DNA of 64,000 nt from Jaltomata sinuosa. Taxonomy: Eukaryota; Streptophyta; Magnoliopsida; Solanales; Solanaceae. Below are positions 43,892 to 53,625 of the stretch, piece after piece; position 1 is the first letter of the stretch, and every line of letters starts with the position of its first letter. The translations under genes and the position numbers were made by a program. The stretch covers positions 107,528 to 171,527 of the forward strand of contig QJPP01000315.1 in the NCBI GenBank assembly GCA_003996215.1, read 5' to 3'. The notes under the pieces were generated by a model. That model did no database searches. It worked only from the letters and a program-made list of their open reading frames with translations, and was not told the origin of the DNA.

Positions 43892-45019
43892 TTGGTTTAG
43901 GTTTGTTTCCACAAATCTAAGTCTTGGGAATTTGATATCTTCAAAATCCAAAAAAAAAAATCCGAATTTTTTTTTGTTTTGATTTGTTGTTTTTGACACT
44001 AGATCTTCATTCCCTAGTGTTTTTTGAGTCTAGATTTCAAATTTCGTGCGATTTGGAGTTGTAGAAGTGAAGTTGCCATTAAAGGGTTTTGAGCTTTTGA
44101 AGCTTTACAAACTTTGAAAGTGGGTCTATTGATTGAGGAGGAATTGGAGCTTAAAAACCATTGGGGTTTGTTCCTTACGTTAAGGGGAAGCTAATCCTAA
44201 AATTTGAGCCAATTCCGAGCTCATTTGAAGGTGTTGGTGTTTAGTGTGTGTTCTTGGTGTTCTAGGTGTTTTTGATATTCATCAAGAACATCTTGAAGAA
44301 GAAGAAGCCAAAAGGTACATTTGATCCAACTTTTTCCAAGTCAAAGTGGTCAAAAATATTTGTTGGGTCCACAAGTGGAATTTAAAAAAAAATAATCCAC
44401 GTGGACCTGCCACGTCAGCAGCCACGTCAGCGCGTGTTGCCCAATTTCAGAGAGCAAAAATCTGCAGGTTCTATACTTAGTTTTTTTTAGGGGTCTCAAA
44501 TTTTGGAACCCCAAAATTTTTCTAAGTGTTGGAACTTTTAAGACTCCAAAATTTTTCTAAGTGTTGGAACCTCAAACTTCTTCTTCTACACTCATTTTTC
44601 TTCGATTTCTCAACTATTTAACATCTAATTAACATTTTTAATTACTTGTTAACTAGTTTTAAAATATCAAATCATCTCTTTGATTCTCCAAATTAAGCAA
44701 CAACAAGTAGTTTCTCCTACTTTTGTTACTTAATTCTTGAGTCCAAATTCTTTCGTGCTTCTTCCTCCTTCTTTTCTTGTTTTGTTTCGTTGATTAATTT
44801 CTTGATTCAAGTCCATTTAGAGTATTTCAAATCGTCCTTCTTTCAAGAGTCACAAGAATCTACTCCTCCACAAAGGATAGGTGACCTTGAGTTGATTGAG
44901 TGGAGCTAGTTCACTACCAATTTTGAGACGACGCCATAGAAGATGAGTTGAGAGTTTACATACGAGTGATGTGAGGCTTTTTTTCTACTAATATTATTTG
45001 TTGAGTTTTTGTAGGTACA
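43892..45019 (+). other. Leader of compact element (1128 bp, non-coding)
   Basis: No open frame of note. It contains an A run and a T run near 43951-43975 and a C-rich patch CACGTCAGCAGCCACGTCAG near 44410-44430. A roughly 45-bp imperfect tandem repeat with CCAAAATTTTTCTAAGTGTT lies at about 44505-44570. The length resembles leaders of large Ty3/gypsy elements, where packaging signals lie. That use here is inference. Confidence 0.6.
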
Positions 45020-48000
45020 ATGTCTAATCATTTTCCTTATAACCATGGAGGAAGGAGCTTGGTGAACAACATGGGGACGAATTTCAATGTGTCAAGGAGG
45101 GTGACCAATATGAATGAAAGGGTGGTTGAAACAAATGGGAGGTTTGGAGGTATAGAGGAAAGGGTAAAAAGGATGGATAGTATGAATGAAAAGAGGTTAC
45201 TTATGACAAGTCAAAGTGAAGAAACAAGAAGGACCTCGGGTCAAGAATTCAACCTATACTACCCCCAACCAAATTGGAACCAAACCTACCCTCAAACTAC
45301 ATTCCGAATGAACCCAAGCTATGATAGGCAAGTCACCCCACATCCAAATACACAACCATATCATTCACCACAAAGGAGTCCTTTTGTGGAAAACCAAGAT
45401 AGAAGCCAAGCACCTCCACAAAATATATCACATGCATCCTTGCATGTACCTTATGTTCCAACCCAACAACACTACCCACAAGTACCCTACCAAGATATCT
45501 ATTATCAAAACCCTCTTTATGATGAAATGTGTGAAGAGGTTAGCCCGAATGAATGGTGGGAAAGACCCGAAGGCTTTGGTATGAACCAAGGCATCATGAG
45601 ATGTCAAGGAAAATGGGATAGTGGAGATAGGTATAGGAATGAAGGAGGAAGGTGTGAAGATCGAAGTGATCGATATGGTGGTCAAGGTGTTCCAAATCAT
45701 GGAATGGGTGACAACATGGCGAGTCTTTCAATGTTCCAAGATGGTAGTCAAGCTATTCAAGCTAACTACAGCACAAAAGGGGAAGACCAAGCCTATGGAG
45801 GTAATCATGATATACCTCAATCTTCTTCTCCTTCTATCATTCGATGTTATAAGTGTCAAGGTGAAGGACATATTGCTAGAAATTGTCCACAAAAGAGGTC
45901 AAATGTTATCTTGTGTGATGAACGTTGTGCTAAAAATGTGATAGAGTATGAGGTTGGGAATGGTTGTGATGAACCTAAGGTTAGGCATGATGAAGCAACC
46001 TCAAATGTTGTTGATGAGAAATTGGAGAAGGATTTGAACTCCACTTGTGATCTAAAGAGAATCATGGGGGATATTTCTAAAGAGGAACTTGATCAAAGTG
46101 TGAACCTATTTCATGCAAGGTTCAAGATGATGGATTGGGTATGTTCCTTGGTCATTGATGGTAGGAGTAGTACTAATGTGGTGAGTTTCACTATGGTTGA
46201 TAGAATGAAGCTTCCTACACAAAGACACCCCAAGACATACACACTTCAATGTCTCATTAAGAATTATGAAGTAGAGGTAACCAAACAAGTGGTCGTTAAA
46301 TTTAGCATTGGCAAGTATCGAGATGAGGTGTTATGTGATGTTTTTCCCATTCAATCTTGTCATATGTTGTTTGGTAGACCTTGGCTAGCCGGTAGGGATG
46401 TTCGATATCAAGTAGAGTCCAATAAATACTCATTTGTATTTGGAGGACGAAGGCACATTCTTGTACCTTTAACACCCTATCAAGTGAGTGAGGACTACAA
46501 GATAATGAGGGAGTTTCAGAAAGTACTTAAGAGAGAGGAACTTGAAAAAGAGAAGAAAGAATTGGCTCAAGAAGGAAAGTTGTATGAGATTGATGAGCCA
46601 AGAAGTGACTTAAAAGAGGTGCACCTGGAGCACTTAATTTTGGGACTTGCCAATACCAATCCCCTGTTACCTACTAACCATGGTGCTAGCATTTTGCCTA
46701 GTACCATCCCTTCTCTTTTGCAGGTTCATGGACAAATATTTCTAAAGGAGGATCCGAACAAAGTCCCTCATGAACAAAGGGTTGAAGGCCTAATAATAGA
46801 GCTACCTAGAAAGTCAACTCTTAAGAAGAAACACAAAGACCAAGTCTATGGGTCCAAAATGATGCATTGGAGGGAAAGCTTTGGGAAACCAAGTGTGGTG
46901 CACAAGAATGCAGACTCAAAAGCCCGTCTTCAAGGTATGTACCCTTCCCCTCTTATTCCAAGCAATCCTTGGAGTCATGATGACACTTTTCCTATTGTAG
47001 GTAGGTTTTGGAAATTGTATGACCTCATACCCTACCATGAGAGTGATGATATAGCTCCAATGTATGCATGGTTGGTTTTGGATATGCTTAAGTTATGTGT
47101 GTTTCATGTTTTGAATGCCAACCATAGTTATTGTTTGGGAAAGAATCCATGGTGCATTCGTGATGCCCGATTTATGTATTCTACTCCTTGTCACACTTAT
47201 GTGGTTAGACAAGTTGAGGTGTTAGGATGGATTCTTAAAAGCATGACTCCATTCGTTTATCCATTCTTTGTGGGAGTTTGTTTGAGGAATAATAATGAAG
47301 TGTACTTGAAATGCTTAATCTCGTCCTCTTATGTTCCAAATTGTGAATGCCATCTTGTTAACATTCTTTTCTTAAAGTGTGTCTTTGCAATTGAGAACCC
47401 TCGAGTGGATGCTAAGTTGCTTATTTATTTTTGGGAGAGTCCATGGATATTGAAAGCTCCTTGTCACCTTCATAGGGTTGGACAAGTTGATGTTTCAAAT
47501 GGAACTTTTGGAAGCATGTTTGGTTCTATGATAAGAGGGACCCCAACTCCTTGGGAGTATTATTTGGCATGGAGTGATTTGATTCCTACTAAATCCCTCG
47601 ACTATTCTAGTAGCATGGCTTTGTTGGTGCACTTTATTCCTTTGGAAAGTTGTCTTGTAGAGAGGATTGTTTTGTGCTTAAAATGTCTCTTCTTATCTAT
47701 CAGTGTCCTTATCTTTTGGCATGCCCTAGATGAGAATAGTGAGCTTAACACCTTTCTCTACTACCTTTTTGCTTATGATGATACCCGTAGTGGTGTGAGA
47801 TTTATTTTGTATGGAGGTAAAGATATGTGGGTCTTTTACTTTTTTGACCCGAATGACCCCTTATGGGTGAGTGCACCACTTTTGGTGTGGCCTACTTGTG
47901 AGATAATGAAACAATTATGTCTTATGGCTCCAAAGTTAGATATGATACTTGATGCCACAAAGACCTTTGTGTTTGCCTTGTCTCTTGATGTTTATCATAA

Positions 48001-48256
48001 CCAAAACCTTTGCACCTTGTATGATGAGTTGCTTTTATTGGAAGAAAAAGATATTTGGTTATATCTCAAATTTGTGCCTCCTTGGCATGGTGATATTGTT
48101 GCTAACCCTTGTACTAACCCTCATGCTTTGAGGATGTTTTGGTTGTTGTCCTTCTCATGTGTCTTTAAGGTTTGGATTCGAGGACGAATCATTTTCAAGA
48201 AGGGGAGGATGATACTAGCATGGATAGCATGGTTGACACGAGCATGGATGGTATAG
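45020..48256 (+). CDS. 1078-residue Gag-protease-like protein with unrecognised C-terminal region
   Basis: Single uninterrupted frame from ATG 45020. Residues 1-65 look coiled-coil-like (NMNERVVETNGRFGGIEERV). Residues 75-270 are Gln/Pro/Tyr/Asn-rich. A zinc knuckle CYKCQGEGHIARNCP spans residues 276-290 (Cys276, Cys279, His284, Cys289). A retropepsin-like segment spans about 365-475, with active-site region LVIDGRSSTNV (Asp380; usual Gly-Ser changed to Arg-Ser) and LFGRPW near 450. Residues 495-520 are Lys/Glu-rich. Residues about 560-1060 match nothing I know; they are Cys/Trp/Leu-rich and include a repeat-like pair (708-742 and 806-833, both with PW, PCH and QVxV). RT, RNase H and integrase motifs are absent. 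The last 15 codons run into the 3' LTR. The intact length argues for recent selection or a recent copy. A usual capsid domain is also not evident. Confidence 0.85.
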   Translation: MSNHFPYNHGGRSLVNNMGTNFNVSRRVTNMNERVVETNGRFGGIEERVKRMDSMNEKRLLMTSQSEETRRTSGQEFNLYYPQPNWNQTYPQTTFRMNPSYDRQVTPHPNTQPYHSPQRSPFVENQDRSQAPPQNISHASLHVPYVPTQQHYPQVPYQDIYYQNPLYDEMCEEVSPNEWWERPEGFGMNQGIMRCQGKWDSGDRYRNEGGRCEDRSDRYGGQGVPNHGMGDNMASLSMFQDGSQAIQANYSTKGEDQAYGGNHDIPQSSSPSIIRCYKCQGEGHIARNCPQKRSNVILCDERCAKNVIEYEVGNGCDEPKVRHDEATSNVVDEKLEKDLNSTCDLKRIMGDISKEELDQSVNLFHARFKMMDWVCSLVIDGRSSTNVVSFTMVDRMKLPTQRHPKTYTLQCLIKNYEVEVTKQVVVKFSIGKYRDEVLCDVFPIQSCHMLFGRPWLAGRDVRYQVESNKYSFVFGGRRHILVPLTPYQVSEDYKIMREFQKVLKREELEKEKKELAQEGKLYEIDEPRSDLKEVHLEHLILGLANTNPLLPTNHGASILPSTIPSLLQVHGQIFLKEDPNKVPHEQRVEGLIIELPRKSTLKKKHKDQVYGSKMMHWRESFGKPSVVHKNADSKARLQGMYPSPLIPSNPWSHDDTFPIVGRFWKLYDLIPYHESDDIAPMYAWLVLDMLKLCVFHVLNANHSYCLGKNPWCIRDARFMYSTPCHTYVVRQVEVLGWILKSMTPFVYPFFVGVCLRNNNEVYLKCLISSSYVPNCECHLVNILFLKCVFAIENPRVDAKLLIYFWESPWILKAPCHLHRVGQVDVSNGTFGSMFGSMIRGTPTPWEYYLAWSDLIPTKSLDYSSSMALLVHFIPLESCLVERIVLCLKCLFLSISVLIFWHALDENSELNTFLYYLFAYDDTRSGVRFILYGGKDMWVFYFFDPNDPLWVSAPLLVWPTCEIMKQLCLMAPKLDMILDATKTFVFALSLDVYHNQNLCTLYDELLLLEEKDIWLYLKFVPPWHGDIVANPCTNPHALRMFWLLSFSCVFKVWIRGRIIFKKGRMILAWIAWLTRAWMV
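48197..48209 (+). promoter_or_regulatory. Polypurine tract, compact element
   Basis: AAGAAGGGGAGGA directly before the LTR start TGATACTAGC. It lies inside the 1078-codon ORF. Confidence 0.88.
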
Positions 48257-48776
48257 ATGACACGTACGATGTTCATGCAAAGGAAAGCAGACAATGTGTG
48301 GGTGGTCCATTAAAGTGAGGTGGAAGGAGGAATTCAAGAATTCCCAAAAGAAGGCAACCAAACAAGGCCCTTACTTCATTAAGGGCAAAACTGTAATAGC
48401 TAGTGTCTTCTTATTCCCTAGTATAAGTAGTAGCTTTTTCATTTTGGAAGACTAGTTTTTGCATATTGAAGATTGATACTCTAAACTTGTAGTTGCTAGT
48501 GTAAGGCTTAGTGTAATTCCCTTAAGGAATTAGTGAGTGATTAGGGTGACTCTCTTGATTGTTAGTTTAACTTCTTTACTTAATTAATCGAAGGTCTCCC
48601 ACTTGTGGATTTCATTTAAGTTTCCTTGATTAGTTGAGTTGAATTAGTATCTAGTTGTTGGAATCAATTGGGAGGTGAGGGTTTTAGCCCCTTGTTGCCC
48701 ATAATTTCAATTCCTAGTTATTAATTCTCATATTTTTTTCCTTCGTTTCTTCTTGTTTGTTGTATTTCCGTTATCA
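48210..48776 (+). repeat. 3' LTR of compact element
   Basis: 567 bp, TGATACTAGC ... TTCCGTTATCA, followed by ACCAG 48777-48781. It includes the last 47 bases of the ORF. Confidence 0.92.
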
Positions 48777-49073
48777 ACCAGTGAGACAGATGGATGGGTT
48801 TACATGGATGATTAAAGTGTTGGGCCAGTGGTGCATTGAATATTCATTGGACTGTGTAATGGTAATTAAAAGTTAAAGAAAGTATATATGTATAATTTTG
48901 GTTTTTTAGTTTAACCAAAATTTCAAATTAGAAAACCAAAAACTGAACCAAAAACCAAAATTTCAAATAACAAAAACCAAAAAGCACCGAAAAACTAAAA
49001 AATCGAAACCAAAATTCTAAATTTTTTGGTTCGGTTGATTTTTTTGGCTTTTCGGGTTTTATGCCCACCCCTA

Positions 49074-49081
49074 GTGAGAAA
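49074..49081. repeat. Target site duplication (right) of hAT-like element
   Basis: GTGAGAAA, matching 42748-42755. Confidence 0.92.
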
Positions 49082-51842
49082 GGACATACTTGATGTAGTT
49101 CAGGCTTTTTTTGATGGTCACACCTTACCAAAATCAATTACTCATACTAATCTAGTCTTATTATCTAAAAAATATGTTATTCAGTCTTTTTTATACTTAA
49201 GGCCAATTAGCTTGAGTAATTTTCTGAATAAGGTAATTTATAGACTTCTAATGATAGATTGGAGGGTCTTCTATCTAAGATTATCTCTCACAACCAATCT
49301 GGTTTTGTGAAAGGAAGGAATATCACTGAAAATGTTCTACTAGCTCAGAAAATCATCACTGACATCAAGAAGAGAGAATTTGGCAAATGTGGTCATCAAG
49401 CTTGACATGGCTAAGGCTTATGACAGAGTGGATTGGAGGTTTATAGTCAAGGTCTTGGAAAGAATGGGGTTTAATAACTCTATGGTAGACAAGGTCTGGA
49501 GGCTTGTAGCTAACAACTGGTATTTTATACTCATCAATGGACAGGCTCAAGGATTCTTTCACTCATCTAAAGGGTTTAAACAAAGAGAGATCTCCTGTCG
49601 TATTCATCTTGACAGTTGAAGTGTTATCCAAAACCCTCAACCATCTGTTTCTTGTCAAAGAGTTTAAAAGTTTTAGGTTACCTATGTGGAGTGACAACCT
49701 AAATCATCTGGCCTATGTTGATGATACCATAATCTTTGTGAATGCTGATAAGAAATCCTTAGAATTGGTTATAGAGGTTTTGAATCAATATGAAGCACAA
49801 TCTGGGCAGAAAATAAACAAAGAAAAGAGCCTTTTCTTTATGTTTAACAAGGCTGTTAATATTGCAGTACAAGAAGTGGAGAATATTACAGGCTTTCAAA
49901 GAGGTCAACTCCCAATAATGTACTTGGGATGTCCTATTAGCCATGGCAAAAAGAAGAAGCGGCATTTTTCTGAATTGATAAAGAAGGTGCAGAATAAGCT
50001 TCACATATGGAAAGGTAAACTGTTGTCTTTTGGAGGTAAAGCTACTTTGATCAATCATGTACTACAAAGCATTCCCATCTACTTACTATCTGCTATCATG
50101 CCTCCTAAATGTGTAATTGAAGATCTACATAGAATTTAGGCTAAATTTCTATGGAACTTCAAAGAAGAAAGTAGGTCCAAGCACTGGGTGTCATGGTCTA
50201 ATATATGTCTCCCTAAAAGTTAAGGTGGCTTAGGATTCAGATCATTATTTGATTTATCCAAGGCCTTGTTTAATAAATTGTGGTGGAATTTTAGGACTAA
50301 AAAGTCCTTATGGGCAAATTTTATGTGGAACAAATACTGCAAGAGGCATAGACCACAGATGGTAGAATGAAGGAGTGGTTCATAATTGTGAAAGTTTATG
50401 CTTCAGGCTAGAGACTGTATTGATCAAGAAATTTGGTGGGAGCCTAGATGTGGCCATTCTAGCATATGGTATGATAACTGGACTCAATTAGGGGCTCTTC
50501 AGTACTATCTTCCTATTAATCACCATATTAATGGGAATTATGAGGAAGTAAGTTAAATGATGACATAAAATGGCTGGAATTCTGATCTGTTACTGGAATT
50601 ACTGAATGAGGAAGTATGCAATCATATTCAAAAGAAGATTGGGGTGATTCAAGATAAGGAAGGTTGGGACAAACCTTGGTGGATGCTCAACAATACTGGA
50701 AAATTTACAGTAGGAAGTGTTTGGAAACTATTGAGACAGAGAAGAGAACCCCAGGACTTGATGATGAATATCTGGGAAAAAGGAATTCATTTCAAAGTCT
50801 CTTTTTTATTTTGGAGACTTCTGCAGCTCAGAATTCTCATTGGAGGAGTGTTGGTTAAAAGAAAAGTGGCTGAGGAAGTATTATTTTGCTGTTGAAATAA
50901 TCATGTTCAGAAAATATTTGAACATTTATTTATTAGATGTTCTGATGCTTCTTTTTTATGGAACATATTTGCAGGAGCATCAGGGATTGCTTGTCCTTTC
51001 TTGCAGGTTAAATACACTATCCTCAAATGGTGGAATGCAGACTGTGTGGCTAAATTAAAGCCTTTGTACAAGGTTATTCCTGCTTTTATCTTGTGGCAGG
51101 TGTGGAAGAGGAGGAATAGAATAAAAAATGGGGGTATAATGTCAAGGCATGCTATGGTAATGGAAATTAATAGGAACCTGCACATGATGGCTGTGAGAAA
51201 ATACCCATGGACCTGCCTAATTCTTGGCCATTGATAGTTAAGTTGTTTGAGGATTACACCCCTAATATTTCCTGTCAAGTAATTAGATTGAAGCTACCTA
51301 ATTGGGGATGCTACAAGTGTAACACTGATGGAGCAAGTAAAGGGAACTATGGACCTAGTTCAAGTGCATTTTGTATCAGGAATGAGACTAGGGACTTTGT
51401 GTTTGCAGAAACAATGAGAATTAAAGAAGGCACAGTGCTTAGAGCAAAGGTTAAAGCTATAAGAATAGGATTGGAATATTGCATTATCCACAATCGATTA
51501 CCAGTGACTATGAAAATTGATTCCTTGGTTCTAAAGAAAATTCTTGATGGAATATAGGAGGTACCATGGGCAGTTGCAATAGACATTACAAGGCTCAAAT
51601 ACCTAATAGAGAACAACAATGTGGTGGTGGAGCACATATTCAGAGAGGGAAATCAATTGGCAGATTATTTCACTAACTTTATTTTTTGTTTTGCAGGTAC
51701 AGATAAAGTGAAATTCAATACTTTACAGGAGATTCCCACAAAAGCACAGCACATAATTCAGTTCGAGAAAAATAACATACCAAACCTCCGAATAAGAAAA
51801 TGCCAGAACAGAAATACATCTCAAAGGGTCAGGCTCACATAA
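49082..51842 (+). pseudogene. LINE ORF2, part 2: RT, zinc finger, RNase H-like
   Basis: The frame picks up exactly where 42755 leaves off. RT blocks include LRPISLSN (about 49200), VIKLDMAKAYDRVDW (49392-49436) and the catalytic AYVDD (about 49717-49731, both Asp kept), across at least three frames. Then come the LGCPISHGKKKK and LLSFGGKATLINHVLQSIP blocks, and a zf-RVT-like region (50150-50900) with PWWMLNNTGKFTVGSVWKLL. An RNase H-like domain (51207-51557) starts KCNTDGASKGN. The last frame (51621-51842) contains FREGNQLADYFTN and ends near NLRIRK, typical of the end of plant L1 ORF2. Confidence 0.83.
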
Positions 51843-52495
51843 AGGAAAGTTGATAACTCACTGAGCAAGAACACGAAAATAACAGCTGAGTAATAAAGGG
51901 TGTACCAGCTAGATCTGGGTCCTTTTGGCAGTGGTATTAGTTCTTCAGAGCTCATTCTGTAGAAAGGTAGGAGATTTAGCTGGCAACCCTCATCAATTTG
52001 GAAACCTGAAGGGTCTTTGATCTTGAATCGTACCTCATAATGGATGGTTGATGTTGATAGTTTGGAGCTGAAGAAGTCTTCACCGAATGAATTCATAGTA
52101 TCAGTGAGATGTTTTGATACCCAAGTGAAAATCACTCAAGCTCTTATACCTTGTTAGCTCAGATCTATGTTAAGTTGGATTCATAGATCCACCTGGTTTT
52201 CTGAGGCGCCTAGTCTAATCTAGTTCTACTTTATTTATACTGGTCTACCTGGTGTTGGGGTTTGCCGGAGCCACTCATCGAAGCTTCCACGGAGTTGAGG
52301 AGTCAGACCAACGTCTGGACTTTTCCCTCTTTCCCCGCTTTCCATTTTAATTTTCTTTTTGTTTAACTTTGTTTCCTTTTCTGTTGCTCTAGACATTTCT
52401 TGGACATGGGTCGCCATTTTTGGGCTCATGTTGTTGTAAATAATTATTTTATTAATAAACGGGCACTTATCCCACTTTCAATTTTAAAAAAAGTA
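51843..52495 (+). other. Probable LINE 3' UTR
   Basis: Non-coding sequence after the last ORF2 stop. It ends with TTATTAATAAA near 52450, a stretch CGGGCACTTATCCCACTTTC, and AAAAAAA at about 52487-52493. A short A tail after such a motif is the usual end of plant L1 elements. Open frames on the minus strand here (51821-52135, 52235-52429) show no recognised domain and are left out. Confidence 0.6.
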
Positions 52496-52577
52496 TTCAT
52501 TTTTATTACTACTATTAATATGTTCGAAGTTATTATTCTCGAAATGAAAGTTTTATGGAACAAAATCACTTGACAAT

Positions 52578-52637
52578 AGGACCAATGGCAGAAAAACTAC
52601 ATTTACAAGGACCAATGGCAGAACAACTACATCTACA
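52578..52637. repeat. 30-bp direct tandem repeat, two copies
   Basis: Copies at 52578-52607 and 52608-52637 share AGGACCAATGGCAGAA and ACTACAT, with two mismatches by eye. Confidence 0.85.
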
Positions 52638-53529
52638 AATTAAAATAATTTCGAATTTGAATATCTGATTGGTGAAGCAAGTATTTGTCTCTTACAACTC
52701 TGAAGCAAGAAAAATGAAGAGCTATCAAAGAAATTCAAGAATCTGACTTTTATAAATCAGATGCAACTAAAGAGCCATCGTCCATCAAAGCATTAAGGAA
52801 AAATCAATCCAATAAAGCCTTGTGAGGATCTCATATCTGTAAATTAATGAAACATGTAAAAACAAACATATTGACATAATTTAGTAGTTAAAAGGTTAGC
52901 AAGACAAATTATCGAGGTGTGCACAAATTGGTGAGCCACTATTATAATAAAATAATTGAGGTTCCTGCACTTATAATCTTAATTACTTCTTTAGGCCTAT
53001 ATATGTAAAAGAATACAACACATCAATTAACAGGACAACACTGATTTCACAAAACAAGGACCCTGAAACATAGTTTCGTCTCATCATCTACTTAAAATCT
53101 AAATAGGTAAACAAAGGGAACATGAATAAACTACTTTTATATAATTGAAGACCTATGCTAACATTGAATGTAGGAATTTGAATATTTGAAACAAATATTT
53201 ATTTATTTTAGGAGGGAGTTCAACCCACTCCGTGGAACCTTCACGAGTTTTTCCACCAGTTTAATTCTTAACTTATCATTGTCTTCTGTGGTAATAATAA
53301 AAAAAGTTGCACTTATTATTCCAATAGATTAAGGAAATTGTGTAAAAAATAGTGTATGACATTATCACATTATGTAACAGTGATTAAGAAATGAATATCT
53401 AAGAACTGGGGAAGACTCACGTACAATCTTTTGGATGCTCAAGCACCCATTAAGCCCGACGTAAATTGCTTATATCTATATAGGAATTGCTTGAGAAATA
53501 AAAAAAATAAAGACAATAGCACCTAGTGA

Positions 53530-53625
53530 ACTAAAAGCTCAATGGGTGATATGATCAGCTGGCTGGCTTGAAGGTCATGTTTTTTGGTGGGTGGTTAACG
53601 GTTTGATTCTTACCTACCACAATTA
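53530..53625 (+). mobile_element. Possible degraded tRNA-related SINE
   Basis: An A-box-like AGCTCAATGGGTGAT (about 53541) is followed 60-70 bp later by a B-box-like GGTTTGATTCTTACC (about 53599), preceded by GAAGGTCATG. This order is that of plant SINE heads. A block between the boxes makes the spacing longer than in a normal tRNA head, and no clear tail or target duplication is seen. Confidence 0.3.

Larger units (their letters stand above)
43309..48776 (+). mobile_element. Compact LTR retrotransposon with a single 1078-codon ORF and no RT
   Basis: 5468 bp, flanked by ACCAG at 43304-43308 and 48777-48781. It has LTRs of 569 and 567 bp (TGATACTAGC ... GTTATCA), a tRNA-Met primer site at 43880, a long leader, one ORF and a polypurine tract at 48197-48209. 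The LTRs differ by about 17 substitutions and a few small indels by eye. RT, RNase H and integrase are absent, so it must be moved by enzymes from another element. It resembles the known idea of non-autonomous LTR elements that keep gag (TR-GAG or BARE2-like logic), but its C-terminal coding region is not one I recognise. Confidence 0.9.
42756..49073. mobile_element. hAT-like non-autonomous DNA transposon carrying a nested LTR element
   Basis: The terminal inverted repeats are TAGGGGTGGGC at the left and its exact complement GCCCACCCCTA at the right, flanked by 8-bp duplications, which is the hAT signature. Subterminal regions are rich in TTCGGTT and AACCGAA-type words. Without the nested LTR element (43309-48776 plus one ACCAG) it is about 845 bp and encodes no transposase, so it is a MITE-like deletion derivative. 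Confidence 0.88.
39494..52495 (+). mobile_element. L1-type LINE retrotransposon, interrupted
   Basis: A non-LTR retrotransposon with ORF1, ORF2 (endonuclease, RT, zinc-finger region, RNase H-like domain) and a 3' UTR ending in a short A run at about 52487-52493 after TTAATAAA. Without the 42756-49081 insertion it is about 6.7 kb, a normal full length for plant L1 elements. Both ORFs contain stops and shifts. The 5' end is placed after the LTR remnant at 39493, but 39494-39915 is decayed and the true start is uncertain. Confidence 0.85.

Noticed and set aside
42756..49073. Considered as an autonomous hAT transposon with the 1078-codon ORF as transposase.
   Set aside because: The ORF lies between LTRs with their own ACCAG duplication and has a zinc knuckle and retropepsin-like segment; nothing resembles a hAT transposase.
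51821..52429. Two minus-strand frames (104 and 64 codons) in the LINE 3' UTR that look protein-like at first glance.
   Set aside because: They are short, have no recognisable domain, lie antisense to the LINE tail, and no start/stop context links them.
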